Shown piece after piece: positions 10,647-21,375 of a stretch of DNA of 64,000 nucleotides (the stretch's first letter is position 1; each line of letters begins with the position of its first letter). The notes below the pieces were generated by a model. It was not told the origin of the DNA and did not search any database. It was given only the letters and a program-made list of their open reading frames with translations. This stretch comes from Ornithodoros turicata (lineage: Eukaryota > Arthropoda > Arachnida > Ixodida > Argasidae), in assembly GCF_037126465.1 (NCBI RefSeq), contig NC_088206.1, forward strand, positions 33,796,573-33,860,572, in the 5' to 3' direction. A program made the position numbers and the translations under genes.

Positions 10647-11279
10647 ACTGCTCCAAGTTCCGATGAGTCCTTGCGTGCCGAAGCGAATCAGTTCAGTCAG
10701 CTCTTCGTTTTTAGGGCGAGAGAAGTACTATTTTTGAAATGCGATGTGGGCAAGCTTTCGTTTGTCCCATCCTACAGTTGGCAATACAACTGCAAATGTG
10801 CTAACTGCAAATCCAGCCATCCCGCATCATTCTCTTTATGTCCTGTCAAGACCGCCGCCACCAAGAGGCACCAAGACCGGACCCTACGACTTCCGTCTGA
10901 CGCTCCTAGGGATGCTAGTGCCACAGTCCCGTCTCGTACAAATGCACAAGAATTTCCTCCACTACCCCCTCGATCTGCACCAGGTGAACGAGGGTCGCTG
11001 AACACAGTCGCGGCTACGCCTATCACAAGCCCACCGCCTCCTCGTCCATCGAGACAGATTACAAACACTTACGCCAGTGTGACGGAACCAGCACGCTCGA
11101 GGAGACAGTTACCCTCATCAGCCTCTCAATATATGCCTTCTCTGGGACTCTTCTCAGCGGTACTCGCTGCCCTTAAGTCCATTGTCTCTGCTTTTCCTGG
11201 TGCGTCGCAACTGCCCGAGGTTCAAGCGCTTCTGCCACTGGAGGCATTATCTTCGCATCAGCATGACGGAATTGTATAA
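10647..11279 (+). pseudogene. LINE ORF1 (gag-like), 5'-truncated
   Basis: About 210 codons remain, ending at the TAA at 11,277. The fragment contains a zinc-knuckle-like cluster (CKCANCKSSHPASFSLC, 10,793-10,843) followed by a long proline-, serine- and threonine-rich tail, which is usual for the nucleic-acid-binding ORF1 of I-type LINEs. The open frame continues upstream of 10,645 only by chance into flanking DNA. ORF2 has an ATG at 11,266, overlapping the ORF1 stop by 14 bases, a spacing that suggests termination-reinitiation coupling of the two proteins. Knuckle spacing is not canonical, and a frameshift just upstream is possible. Confidence 0.65.
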
Positions 11280-13314
11280 AAAGGCCCTGACTATGCAGTG
11301 GAATCATCGAAGCCTGCGTAACAAGCTCCCAGATTTTAAATTACATCTACAACAGTACAAGTTCCCTTTCATAGCGATATGCGAACACGGCATGGATTGT
11401 ACACATCGTGTTAATGGATACACAATCTATCGCTCTCATCATTCCCCTGAGAGCAGAGCAGCGCTATACGTTCGCAATGACCTCGTTGCTGCACCCATCG
11501 GCTCAGTTTGTCATCGCTCTTATTTTTACGTCACCTGCAGGATCCGCCTTGGCCCCATGCTGTTAACGGTCGTCAGTATCTATATCCGTCCCGCGGTACA
11601 GGTCCCGTGGAGTGACCTCGAACGCTTACTTGGTTCTCTGGAAGCCCCGGCGCTTGTGCTAGGGGACTTCAATGCACATCACTCGGCCTGGGGAAGCCGA
11701 AGGACGGACAGTAGGGGAAGGAGGTTGTTGGAGGCAATGGAGAATAATAACATGTGCCTGCTGAACAACCGCGAGCCCACTTACATGCGATCCCCAATGT
11801 CACTTGATGTATTGGACCTCTCGTGGTGCTCAACCGACATAATTCGCCACTTGTCGTGCGCTACGGACATTGACACTAGTGACTAGCGACGTAGCGATCA
11901 TTTTCCTCTATATATTTCGCACGACAGACTGCCCCTCCCCCCCCCTCCTGGACTGATTTCTCTCACAAACTGGAGACGTTTTCGTGCGGGCATCAGAACA
12001 TCTGTGCACACCGGTATGTCCCCAGAGGCTCTCTCTCAAGCAATTACCCGCGGTATTCAGGACGCGGTGGTCATGTCTAAAAGGGTAACAGGCCGTGTCG
12101 GCCATTTCCCAGCAATTAACCACCTTAGAGCATTACGTCGCCGAGCAGAAAGAACGGCTCGTCGGACAGGGCAACTTACGGACATTGTGGAATACCGCCG
12201 GATGAAAGCTAAAGTAACACGAGAACTTAAAAACGAGGACAGGAAGCGTTGGCGTAAATTTTGCCACCACCTTTCACCGTTTGATCCGGCCACGAAGATC
12301 TGGCGGACAATCCGATCTCTGAAGGAGGCGCCCCCTCAAAAGAATCCTCTCACGGCCTTGGCTATCGCTCAGCGTGTAGACGAAAACACGCTTGCGACGG
12401 ACTTCTGTGTGGTACTAACGACTCCGGCGGCTGCCTCGACCACGCCCCTACACCGCAGTTTTGTCCACAGTTTGACGGCTGAACTTCACCACGACTGGCC
12501 CCGTCCCCCGGAAGTTATCGACCGCGACTTCACACTAATCGAGCTAAAGGCAGCGTTGAAGCTTGTGAACGCCGCCTCGTCCCCTGGGCCCGATAAAATC
12601 ACCTATGCCGCCCTACGAAACCTTGACGGGCGGTCACTCCAAGCTCTCCTTCATGTCTATAATACGTCTTGTCAACAAGGATCTTTACCACATACCTGGA
12701 AGGAGGCATTGGTTGTTCCCATCCTGAAACCAGGCAAGCCCCCAAATGCCCTATCCTCCTTTCGCCCGGTGAGCCTGACAAGCTGTATGGGGAAACTGAT
12801 GGAGAGAATGGTTTTGCATCGCCTCGACTGGTGGCTTGAAAAACAACGTGCGTTCCCTCACGAAATGGCTGGATTTCGTCGCCACCGAAGCTCCATGGAT
12901 CCAGTTCTCGACCTAGTCTCTACAGTTCAACATGCTCGAGCCCATCGACGGATCGTCCGATCGGTCTTCCTCGACATCAAGCGCGCATATGATACCGTCT
13001 CGCACATTTGTGTGCTGCACGCCTTGCGCTCGTTTGGAGTATCCGGTCGGCTCTTCATCTGGCTCCAAGACTTCCTTACGGACCGAACTGTCGCTGTCCG
13101 TACGTCCAAAGGCCAAAGCCCTCAGCATCCTGTTCCTCAAGGAGTCCCCCAAGGAAGCATTCTCAGCCCGACACTCTTTAACGTGGTGATGGCCGGCCTA
13201 GAATCAGTAATTCCTCGCAAAGTGTCGTTCTCCGTTTATGCAGATGACGTCGCCCTTTGGACAGTAGGAAAATCACGCAAGGCTCTCCAGCGCCGCCTGC
13301 CCAGCTCGCTTTAA
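11266..13314 (+). pseudogene. LINE ORF2: endonuclease and reverse transcriptase
   Basis: ORF2 supplies target nicking and reverse transcription. The endonuclease spans roughly 11,293-11,930: an N-H-R-S-L start with E in IAICEHG, the LGDFNAHHSAWGS block (about 11,658) and SDHFPL (11,893). A TAG at 11,884, three codons before that last motif, is the only stop, since the frame is open again directly after it. The reverse transcriptase follows: SPGPDKITYAAL (about 12,580), motif A FLDIKRAYD (Asp codon 12,973), motif B GVPQGSILSP (about 13,141) and motif C YADD (13,237-13,248), so all three catalytic Asp codons are intact. The frame is lost at about 13,290-13,314, where the reading continues one phase over. 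Confidence 0.85.
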
Positions 13315-14342
13315 ACAATATCCATACGTACCTCACGCACCTCGGGATGGACCTTTCACCCGAAAAGTGTGTCGAGCTCCCTTTCACGCGTAAAGCTATG
13401 GCCAATTTCCCTCTTTGGCTTGGTTTAAAGAAGCTTGAACCGGTACGCTTTCACCACTTCCTTGGCGTGGTAATCGACTCGGACTTGCGCTGGGCTCGGC
13501 ACATTAAACACCTTGAAACTAAAGTGCAGCGATGACTCCCCGCAATTCAACATCTTTCTGGCTCAGGATGGGGCTGTGATCAGCGTTCCCTGCTCGCCGT
13601 TCACGCGGCATTGGTGAGGGCAACTGTGCTTTACAGCCTTCCTATTCTGCACAGGATTTCAACAACTTCATTAAATACACTTCGGTCCCTGTTTGCTCGA
13701 AGCCTTCGTCGATGCTTCGGAGTTCCAAGAATGGCTGAAACACGGCAGGTACTGGCTGAAGCTGGTGAGCTCCCGATTGAAGTTCTCCGTGAACGGGAAA
13801 CGGCTCGGCACTACCTCCGTTTGCGTTGTCACATTCCCCGCCACCCGCTACTCAGGAAAATTCGATACCGCCCTGAAAGCGACTTCTATCGAGTAGCGCA
13901 GAGGACACGCCTGACTCTCACTGGCTTCATAACTAAGGACACTATACCGCCGGAAGCCCCCTGGTCTCTACCGGTACCGCCCACTTCTGTACGCCTCCCA
14001 AACCTTCTGGAAAGAAGACATCAGGTCCCCCCTCAAGTCCTCCGAGCCCATTTTCATGCTCTGGTAGACGAGAAGTTTTCTACGTTTACGGCAGCATATA
14101 CTGATGGCGCATCCCGAAACAACAAGTCCGCCTCAGCCTTCGTCATTCCATCCGAAGGCGTCGTGCACGGAAGACGCCTTTCACATCCAACCTCCTCCAC
14201 AGCTGCGGAACTCTATGCCATCCTTTTCTTTCTACAACATATCGCTGATTTTACACCGCGGGAATGGGCAGTCTTCACAGACTTCAAATCTGCACTTCAA
14301 TCAATTGAAAATTCCGGCATAGAGGCCCATCCGCACCCCTAG
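13257..14342 (+). pseudogene. LINE ORF2: reverse transcriptase thumb and RNase H
   Basis: This continues ORF2 in the next phase after the frameshift near 13,300. It reads through the RT C-terminal region (LGVVIDSDLRWARHI), then meets a TGA at 13,533, and resumes in the same phase. RNase H, which removes the RNA strand, is visible as YTDGAS (Asp codon 14,103), TAAELYAI with its Glu, and VFTDFKSAL. The usual Ser in the TDSKSAL motif is Phe here, while the Asp is kept. A second frameshift at about 14,335 moves the last domain part to another phase. The lesions are scattered, as expected for neutral decay. Confidence 0.8.
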
Positions 14343-14350
14343 TCACAGAC

Positions 14351-14959
14351 GTGTTAATGGCTTACCACACTATCTACGCCGCAGGCCACGGGCTAGTTCT
14401 CCAGTGGGTTCCAGCCCATTGTGGTGTCGTGGGGAACGAGCAGGCCGACAGCGCCGCAGAAGCAGCACTCTCGCACCGGAAACGGACCCGTATTGTTCTG
14501 CTGAGAGGAGACCGCCGTTCAATTCTGCGACACCTAGTGACACCCCTGGCTTCCCGCCAACGGACAACCGACATTCTTCCCCCCTCTATGTTGAACAGAG
14601 TTGATCCCACGCTCGCTTTCCGCATGCCACGAAACACCTCTCGTCAAGATGCTGCATTAATCCACCGAATGCGCCTCGATGTGGCCTTTACAGCTCAATG
14701 GCGTTACCGCTTGAGACAAGTTGACTATCCCACCTACTGCCACTGTGGTGCTCTTGAGGATCTGGAGCACATTCTTCTTCATTGCCCTCACTACGAACCT
14801 TCCCGAACCACACTCTCCGAGTCTCTTCGTCAGCTGGACTCTCGCCCTTTCTCCCTATCGAAATTGCTTGGTCCCTGGCCCAATCCAGCAGAGCAACGCT
14901 CTGCGCTCAAAGCTCTTCTGACATTTCTGGACACCATCGGACTTCGATCGGTATTGTGA
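14351..14959 (+). pseudogene. LINE ORF2: end of RNase H and C-terminal CCHC
   Basis: This is the third phase of ORF2. It begins with the last RNase H strand and the HCGVVGNEQADSAA motif, where the catalytic Asp is present, and ends with a CHCGALEDLEHILLHC cluster. That CxC-x8-H-x4-C arrangement is found at the end of ORF2 in I, R1 and Jockey-type LINEs and probably contacts nucleic acid. TGA at 14,957 ends the protein about 100 bases before the 3' end of the element. Confidence 0.8.
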
Positions 14960-14997
14960 AGGGGCTAGTTATTTTCTTCTCCCCATTCCATCCAGCA

Positions 14998-15061
14998 ATG
15001 GGGTAGAGTATCGCCTGTGGCGATGAAACTCCCCACTCTCCAAGGTCGAAAATAAAGTTGT
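14998..15061 (+). promoter_or_regulatory. LINE 3' UTR hairpin and GTT tail
   Basis: ggggtagagtatcgcc and ggcgatgaaactcccc pair around a TGT loop (15,000-15,036). They are followed by AATAAA (15,051-15,056) and GTT units. A 3' stem-loop next to the tail is the usual recognition site for a LINE's own reverse transcriptase. Confidence 0.6.
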
Positions 15062-15145
15062 TGTTCTAGACCGCACATTTTTGTATTTCTTATATTTTTA
15101 GATTCGGTATATATGAGCTGCTTTCACTTCCGCGCACAATTTCAC

Positions 15146-15380
15146 TTTTAAAGTGCCACTCCAGACTCTGAAAGTGCCACTCCAGACGGCGTTTATCTTA
15201 CTTAGCCCATGAAAGGAAGCTACCTCAAGGACTCTATACGCGAAATTTCAATTTCAATCCTGTTTGCGAGCGTTGTGCACTTCTATCAACTTTTGAAGAT
15301 GACGTCGTGTCCACAAATTGCAGTGACGTCATGTTCTGGAGAGTGTGCTCGTCTCCTTGCAACGACGCCGGCGACCAGTC
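15146..15380 (+). mobile_element. TTAA-AGTGCCACTCC element, left part
   Basis: TTTTAAAGTGCCACTCCAGA opens a stretch that matches the first 230 bp of the element at 44,852. Shared blocks include tttattt/tttatct, cccatgaa.g.aagg.gcct, aatttcaatcctgt, acaaattgca.tgac and gttctggagag. A second agtgccactccag at 15,173 is a local duplication. The right half is missing, replaced by the ATTCC-rich repeat. Confidence 0.6.
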
Positions 15381-15515
15381 CATTCCAATTCCATTCCGCC
15401 TGCGAAAAAAAAGCCTAATTCCATTCCATTCCTAGGACAATTTCTGCCATTCCAATTCCATTCCGTGCTCTGATAAATCTGGAATCATTCCGGAATCATT
15501 CCAACCCCGGAGTGG
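15377..15515. repeat. ATTCC-rich degenerate tandem repeat
   Basis: ATTCC and ATTCCATTCC words recur about 14 times in 140 bp, with a palindromic ggaatcattccggaatcattcc near the end. It is a degenerate pentanucleotide satellite-like tract. Confidence 0.7.
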
Positions 15516-15924
15516 CAACTCCGCTACTCACCCGTAAAGAAGTGCTGCGTCAACTTTTAGAGTGGGTATTCTGACACCGAAGACGCTGGGAATATCAGGG
15601 AGACCTGCAACGGTGTCAATACCCGAAATTGTTCACAGCATTTTGAGCGTTCTAGTGACACTCTTCTTGAGCGACTTCTTGCAGTCGGAGAAACGTGGTT
15701 GCATCGCTAGGAACCTGACAGAAAACAACAGTCCATGGAATGGTGGCACTCCTATTCTCCCACGCCGAAGAAATTCAAGACTAAACTATCAGCGGGTAAG
15801 GTCATGGCCACTGTCACGAGGAAGGTGTTTTGGTGACTGACTACCTCCAGAATGGTGAAACCGTAAATACAGCATACTATACTGTATAGGTTGTTTTGTC
15901 GGTAAAGGAAACTTTGCAAGAAAA
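15516..15924. other. Non-coding stretch before the gypsy LTR
   Basis: No gene was recognised. Long reverse-strand open frames run from here across the 5' LTR, but they are repeated across the 3' LTR and reflect LTR sequence, not a gene. Confidence 0.45.
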
Positions 15925-15928
15925 ACCT

Positions 15929-16179
15929 TGTGTGATATCTAATCAGAAGATACGGGGCACGCAGTGCCACAGCGATAGCAAGGGGGCGTGGCAGACGAAC
16001 GTCGTATAAAAGCGGGGGTCCCGTTAAAACTGGGGTCATTTTCGCTTGGCTTTGTCTCGACGGCTGAGAGGACAATAAATCTGGTATGTTTGCTTGAATC
16101 CGCTTATGTGCTGCTTGTTCCTTCGCGCACGGAACGGACTGGCTGACGCCCCGAGGTTGTGGGAACGTAGGTTTCCACA
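15929..16179 (+). repeat. Gypsy 5' LTR with promoter and poly(A) signal
   Basis: The LTR starts TGTGTGATATC and ends TTTCCACA. It holds a TATAAAA box at 16,005 and AATAAA at 16,074, so U3, R and U5 are compact. Compared with the 3' LTR, differences are seen at the fifth base, at two positions near 15,970-15,980 and at one in the ggtcccg/ggtctcg word. Confidence 0.9.
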
Positions 16180-16180
16180 G

Positions 16181-16200
16181 CTGGCGCCCAACGTTTGGGG
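16181..16200 (+). other. Primer-binding site, tRNA-Lys type
   Basis: One base after the LTR comes tggcgcccaacgt followed by tgggg. This is complementary to the 3' end of arthropod tRNA-Lys, apart from an extra T in the second half. Confidence 0.65.
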
Positions 16201-16373
16201 TCCGAGCTCGTCTGTGCCGTGGCGGGGAACACGCAGCAATGTTTGTAGTTTTGAATAGTTTATTGGAGTTATTAGAGTTTATTGCTGTTAGTTTTTTTGT
16301 GTGTTCTTGCGTGCGTTTTTGTTTGTTTTTGAGTTTTTTACAGCTCCCGCCCGCTACCTGTGTCCCGGAGGGG

Positions 16374-17600
16374 ATGCAGCATTCACCGCCGCTACACCGG
16401 TACCACCTCCGTAGCGGACCCGTAGCGGAACCTCCCTGGACGAGAGCGGGCCCGTTCGGAAGAAAGGCTGGACTCCAACGCCTCGGCGCCATCGGAGCCG
16501 AAACGACCAGCCGAGGGCAAGGAGGCACATGCCGTGCCTTCATTCCAAGCTACGTCGACTGAGGTACCTGCAGTGCCGCAGTCTGACGCCATTGCAACAG
16601 CAGAACTCCTGTCACGCATGACGGAGTTGTGCTCGTTGGTGGTTCAACGCCTGGATGCCGGGTCGGTTTCGCCGCCGCAAGCACAAGCGTCTCTACGACT
16701 CAACTTACCGGTGCCTATCTTCTCAGGTTATACCGATAAGAAGTATGTTGCAGATTTCCTGGATGACCTCACCGCCTATCAGACGGGTATGGGAATTCCG
16801 GACGAAGTCCTAATCTAACGCATCCTGCAGGTTGCTTTGGTCGGAGACGCCGCCCGCTGGCTTCGGTTGCAGTCGGAGTTTACGTCCTTTCAGGACTTGC
16901 AGAAGCGGTTCAAAAACGAATTTCTTCCCCCGGATTACGAATACCGTGTCCTAGAGGAATTGCATGAGCGTACTCAACATCCTGAGGAAAGCTTATCTGA
17001 ATTCGTTCGGGCATTGCAGGATCTGCACAGCAGAGCGGATCCCACTGCTACGGAAGAGCAGCGCGTCGCACGGGCTATCCGTCAGTGCCACCCGCGCTTC
17101 CGGCCCTACTTAAGAGCCCATCGCTTTAAAACCCTTGAGGCGTTGGCCCAGGAGGCTCGTTCAATACAAGGCGACCTCCTGGCAGAGCTTGAATATCGGC
17201 CCCCTCCACCCCCGGAGCTAGCGTTGGAACCGCGCTGCGCGTGGTCGGGAGGAGCCGCCTCGGTCGAACGCCTGCATGCAACAGGTTTGGGTGACAACCC
17301 CGTAATTCATACAATGCGGAGTCATCCCACCGAGCCCTAGATCCGTTCCTCTATGACCAGAGGACGATCCCCGCAGGAACGAGCCTTGACATACCCGTCC
17401 CGCCACGAAGTCGCGGTCAACCTGGCCTTTCAGCTAGCGAAACCCCACGGCAGCGGGAGGGGCATCACCCTGCGCCCCCGCAGCCACGAGCGCCCAACGG
17501 CTGTTGGAAATGCGGCAGCCCTGACCATTTTCGTCGGGAATGCCCGCGACAAAGACCAAACACCCGTAATGTGCCATCGGGGAAACGGTCGCAGCCGGCG
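16374..17600 (+). pseudogene. Gypsy gag (frameshifted, one stop)
   Basis: Gag forms the particle shell and binds RNA. A plausible start is the ATG at 16,374 (HRYHLRSG near the N-terminus). The frame then shifts before 16,534, where the retrotransposon gag core begins: LPVPIFSGYTDKKYVADFLDDL. A TAA at 16,816 interrupts it. The core resumes in the same phase as VALVGDAARWLRL and continues through FKNEFLPPDYEYRV and LHERTQHPEESLSEFVRAL. Another shift near 17,320 brings in the zinc knuckle CWKCGSPDHFRREC (17,502-17,543, C-x2-C-x4-H-x4-C). There are two frameshifts and one nonsense codon, and the knuckle residues are intact. Confidence 0.8.
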
Positions 17601-17718
17601 TCCATGAATGCTCGCTCAACGACGTCGGCAAGTTGCGAAAAAAGCGAGCAGACGGTTACTATCCGTGGCCTTGATCAGTCAAAAACTAGCTTTGCAAGCG
17701 GTAAGATAACGCAAAGAG

Positions 17719-18168
17719 ATGCTTTGGCTCCTCTTGCTTTTTCTCTCCGAGATTACATCGAGGATTCATTACATCGCCGTTCGAATTTTTGGTAAAGATT
17801 ACATCGCCCTTATCGACACGGAAGCTACGCTTTTCCTTATCGGGGACTGTGTTTACGAACATTGCGTTTCACGGCATGTGGAATTGCAATCCAGAGAAGT
17901 CACTCTACGTCTTGCTTCCAATGACGCCGTTCCAGCACAAGCTGCAGTTGTGCTCTGGGTACGTTTGGATGGGAGACGACGAAAGCAGCGCTTCGTGCAC
18001 CTTCCTGGCCTGGCAGTTCCTGTTATCCGGGGCAGAGACTTCATCATCCGGCAGAAGTTGGTGCTGGACCTGCCCAATGGAGGATACGTGTACCACGGCT
18101 CGTCGGGATTTTTCCGCTTCGCCGCAGCACGGGACCACTGCACAGCAAGCTGTGGCAGCGTCCGTTGA
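17719..18168 (+). pseudogene. Gypsy protease with altered active site
   Basis: This is the retropepsin-type aspartic protease that would cut Gag-Pol. The active-site segment reads ALIDTEATLFLIG where the family has DTG; the third residue codon at 17,821 is GAA (Glu). The catalytic Asp codon (17,815) is kept. The flap-like and C-terminal GRDFI segments are recognisable. The frame ends at 18,166 and overlaps the reverse-transcriptase frame, which is in another phase. The Gly-to-Glu change would block the normal active-site turn. Confidence 0.75.
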
Positions 18169-18169
18169 A

Positions 18170-19209
18170 ACTTCTGGGCTGCCGTCTGTCTTGGGATCAT
18201 TCCATGGTCCTGAGGAGCAACGCCGTCAGCTTGAACAAGTACTGCGGCAGCTTGACGGAATCTTTACCGAAAAACCGGGTAAGTCGTCTGTGTTACAGCA
18301 TAGCATAGACACCGGTAACGCTAGATCCTGGCGTTGTAATCCGAGACCATTGAGTGTGCATAAGCGTGCTTTATTAGACGCTGCTCTTGACGAAATGCTC
18401 CAAACCGGTGCAGTTCAAAGGTCTCAGAGCCCTTGGGGATTTCCTGTTGTTCTGGCTCCGAAACGTGATCCTACGGCTAGGTTATGCGTCGACTACCGTC
18501 GACTTAACGCAGTAACTGTAAGGGACTCTTACCCCTTCCCGTCCATTGAGTCAATCTTGTATTCCCTGGACAATGCAACTGTGTTTTCAACGCTAAATTG
18601 TAGAGGATTTTTGCAATTCCAAGTTTCCCCAGAGGATGTCCCGAAAACGGCCTTTACATGTCATAGAGGTTTGTTTGAATTTGTACGAATGCCTTTAGGA
18701 CTGTCCAATTCACCTGCTAGTTTCCAGCGGTTGGTGGATACAGTGTTGGGAGATGCGAAGTACAATTTCGCAATGGTATACATGGATGATGTCGTAGTGT
18801 TTTCTTGAAATTTTCAGGAACACTTGGAACACCTGTCAATCGTCCTTACAAGGATGACCGAAGCGGGCATAACGATCAACCCCCGCAAGGTGCAGCTGGC
18901 ATCGTCTAGGATCAGCCTTCTCGGCTTTGTAGTGGACGGAGGGACCATCCGTCCTAACGACGACAAGCTAAAGGCGATCACGGAGTTTCCGGTTCCCGGT
19001 AACGTCAAAGCCTTGCAGCGCTTCCTAGGTATGGTTGGTTTTTATAGACAAGTCATTCCTAATTGTGCCGAGCTAGCGGAGCCGCTTAACCAGTTGTTGC
19101 GCAAGGACACGCGCTGGAATTGGGGAGAAGAGCACGAACGATCATTTCGAGCTCTATCACAAGCAATCGCTGATACGGCTAGGCTTCATTTGCCCGACCT
19201 CAACTAGCC
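18170..19209 (+). pseudogene. Gypsy reverse transcriptase, one stop, motif A changed
   Basis: This copies the element RNA into DNA. Visible in order: SPWGFPVVLAPKRD, LCVDYRRLNAVTV, SYPFPSIESIL, motif A FSTLNCRGFLQF, FEFVRMPLGLSNSPASFQRL and motif C YMDD (18,779-18,790). The motif A residue that should be Asp is Asn (codon 18,596-18,598). A TGA at 18,806, three codons past VVVFS, breaks the frame, which continues in phase to the thumb (LGFVVDGGTIRPND) and connection (LQRFLGMVGFYRQVIP). The frame ends at LHLPDLN followed by a TAG (19,205) just before the MITE insertion. Confidence 0.85.
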
Positions 19210-19366
19210 ATCCCAAGCAGCACAATGTACTGAAAGTCGAGTGCAATAGGGGTGGCCGGGTATGTGGAAGTCCTTGAACAGACTCGTGAAACTAAAGAAC
19301 ATTGATAAGACACATACCGTCCACTCCTATTGCACTCGACTTTCAGTACATTGTGCTGCTTGGGAT
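19210..19366. mobile_element. Nested 153-bp MITE with AT duplication, CCCAAGCAGC family
   Basis: The element 19,212-19,364 starts CCCAAGCAGCACAATGTACT and ends with its exact complement. The inverted arms run at least 39 bp without a mismatch and continue imperfectly. AT stands on each side (19,210-19,211 and 19,365-19,366). Removing the element and one AT restores a smooth junction between the RT connection (DLN.P) and FVVQTDAS of RNase H, which proves the insertion borders. The same terminus appears at 35,474 and 40,108. The transposase source is unknown. Confidence 0.9.
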
Positions 19367-20328
19367 TTGTTGTGCAAACAGATGCAAGCGATTATGGTGT
19401 TGGCGCAGTTCTCTTGCAGGAGCATGACGCTACTCTTTGTCCAGTGGCTTTTGCAAGTCGCACGCTGAATCCGGCAGAACGGAACTACTCCGTGACGGAA
19501 AAGGAGTGCTTAGCGATCATCTTCGCTTTCAGGAAGTTCGACCTTTACCTGGACAGCAGAACCTTCTCTGTCCAGACTGACCACCAGGCACTTTCTTGGC
19601 TGCAGCGGCTCCATAACCCGTCTGGACGACTTGCCAGGTGGGCCCTGATGCTACAAGGCTACTCCTTCAACATGGAGTACAGGCAGGGCTCAACGAACGT
19701 GGTAGCAGACGCGCTGTCCCGCGCGCCTCTACCGGAGGGGGAAGAGGAAGGCACCGAGGCGCCTTCTCAACTTCTGGCAGCAGCACAGGTGGCACGAGAC
19801 GTATCTTCGTCTTGGGGCACGGTCGTGAGCAGAGAGCAGCTCCTAGACGCTCAGAGAGCGGACGGCCTTTGTCAGCGGGTGTCGCAGTGGATAGCTGTGC
19901 AAGACTCGGCGGACACCGGAACGACTGACGGACGGCACGACTCCTATCTGCTGGGCGAGGATGGCGTCCTGTTCAGATACATACCCCAGCCGGATGAGGA
20001 CGACGGCTCATCCCCGTTCAGAGTCGTGGTGCCACGAAAGTTGCGTAAGTCTTTCATACGTTACTTTCATGACTCGGCCTTGGCAGGTCACAGCAGCGGC
20101 AGGAAAACTTACGAAAAGTTGTGTCGTGTTGCGACATGGCCAGGAATGAGGCAGGATGTAACAAAGTATGTTTGTACTTGTCGCGTATGCCAGAGAGCAA
20201 AACCTCGTGGTGGTTTACCCCCTGGGCGCTTACAGCCTGTTCAGAGCAGTAGACCCTGGCAGATAGTTGCTTGTGATGTGATGGGACCATTTCCCCGTAG
20301 TCCTAGAGTATTTGTTCGTGGTTACTGA
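19367..20328 (+). pseudogene. Gypsy RNase H and N-terminal integrase
   Basis: After the MITE the Pol frame resumes with the RNase H block FVVQTDASDYGVGAVL, then FASRTLNPAERNYSVTEKE and VQTDHQALSWLQ, all typical of gypsy RNase H. The integrase zinc-binding region follows, with FHDSALAGH and CTCRVCQRAKP (HHCC). Its catalytic core begins with IVACDVMGPFP, holding the first Asp. Near 20,300 a frameshift sends this phase to a stop at 20,326, and the core continues one phase over. This is the longest intact stretch of the element. Confidence 0.85.
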
Positions 20329-21217
20329 TCATTTCACGAAATGGGTTGAGCTGTTTCCTCTCAGGACACTGACTTCCCAGAGAGTGTGAGAAAAACTACT
20401 CGACACCTTTTACCGGTTCGGGTTTCCCGCACAGCTGATCACCGACAGCGCAACCTACTTTACAAGTAAGGTGTTCTCAGATTCTTGCGCTGTCTTAGGC
20501 ATTCAGCACAAGAAGACTTTCCCATATCACCCTCAGGCTAACATTACCGAACGTGTTAATCGGAACCTTAAAATGATGTTCGTTGCTTTTACTAGCCAGC
20601 ACCACCGTGATTGGGATCTTCGCCTGGCGGAACTGGCGTTCGCTACACGGATGACGGTCAACAGATCTACAGGCTTCACCTCGGCGTTCCTCAACTTGGG
20701 ACGAGAGGCCCCTTTTCCAGTGGAGAATGCTCTGGGCCTCCGAGATGGTGCTACCCGGCCTCCTTATTCAAGGTTTGCTGAGGACCTCCGGAGTCGACTG
20801 GACGATGCAGCCCGGACGGCTCGGGAGAACCTGGACGTCGCAAGGTTGGACCAGGCTCGCCAGTACAACCGTGGACGTCGGAACCTCAATTACAGCGTCG
20901 GTGACTTCGTCCTTCGACGGACTCACCCGCTAAGTGATGCGTCACGAGCCTTTGCAGCTTCACTCGCAGATAGGTGGGATGGCCCCTTCAAGGTAAGTGC
21001 GTGCTCCCCCGGCCTCACTTACAGGCTTCGTCGCTGCGACACTTGCGAAGAGACTGGGCCAATTCACATCTCGGACCTGAAGTCTTACCACCTCCGAGAC
21101 CCTGACGGAGAGGAGCCCGATTCGCAACCTGCCTCCCTCCAGGACCTGGACCCGGATCCCGTTCCCGGACCTGCGTCCGGCCGCTACAACTTGCGTCCCC
21201 GCAGGCGGCGCACGTAG
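20304..21217 (+). pseudogene. Gypsy integrase core and C-terminus, one stop
   Basis: This continues integrase, which inserts the DNA copy: LFVVTDHFTKWVELFPL, a TGA at 20,387, then LITDSATYFTSKVF with the second Asp, and the Glu in ITERVNRNLKMMF, so D, D and E are all present. The C-terminal part carries NYSVGDFVLRRTHPLS and a WDGPFKV GPY/F-type motif, ending in an acidic and proline-rich tail and YNLRPRRRR. TAG at 21,215 ends Pol. No chromodomain is evident. Confidence 0.8.
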
Positions 21218-21375
21218 CTGCCACTATCTCCATCGCTAAGCATAGTGCTTGTGATTTAGTGCTTTATGAGTGTGATTTGTGTTCCACAGTTTTCCGCTAT
21301 CTGTTTTGGGGGACGCCTTCTCAGGCGCCCACGGTTTGAGGCCGCCTTCTTCCCGTTTCCCTTTCTCCCTCGCAG

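Larger units (their letters stand above)
10632..15074 (+). mobile_element. I-type LINE with 13-bp target duplication, 5'-truncated
   Basis: The word tgttctagaccgc occurs at 10,632-10,644 and again at 15,062-15,074. It brackets a non-LTR retrotransposon of about 4.4 kb that ends in aataaagttgttg. The flanking word is the target-site duplication left by target-primed reverse transcription; a few of its first bases could equally belong to the GTT tail. Inside are an ORF1 remnant, then an ORF2 with apurinic-type endonuclease, reverse transcriptase, RNase H and a C-terminal CCHC motif. This domain order with RNase H is that of the I superfamily. ORF1 starts abruptly at the border, so the copy is 5'-truncated. 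Two nonsense codons and two frameshifts show it is dead. Confidence 0.85.

Noticed and set aside
10768..10800. Shared word tcctacagttggcaatac with 27,508 as evidence of a common LINE ORF1
   Set aside because: About 30 bases of similarity without any extended match; too little to call homology.
15752..16543. 263-codon reverse-strand open frame over the 5' LTR, and its counterpart over the 3' LTR
   Set aside because: The same frame appears at both LTRs because the LTRs are copies. It crosses promoter, poly(A) signal and primer site and has no domain.
18803..18811. TGA after the RT YMDD block as programmed readthrough
   Set aside because: It lies inside the RT domain with many other lesions in the same element; ordinary decay is simpler.
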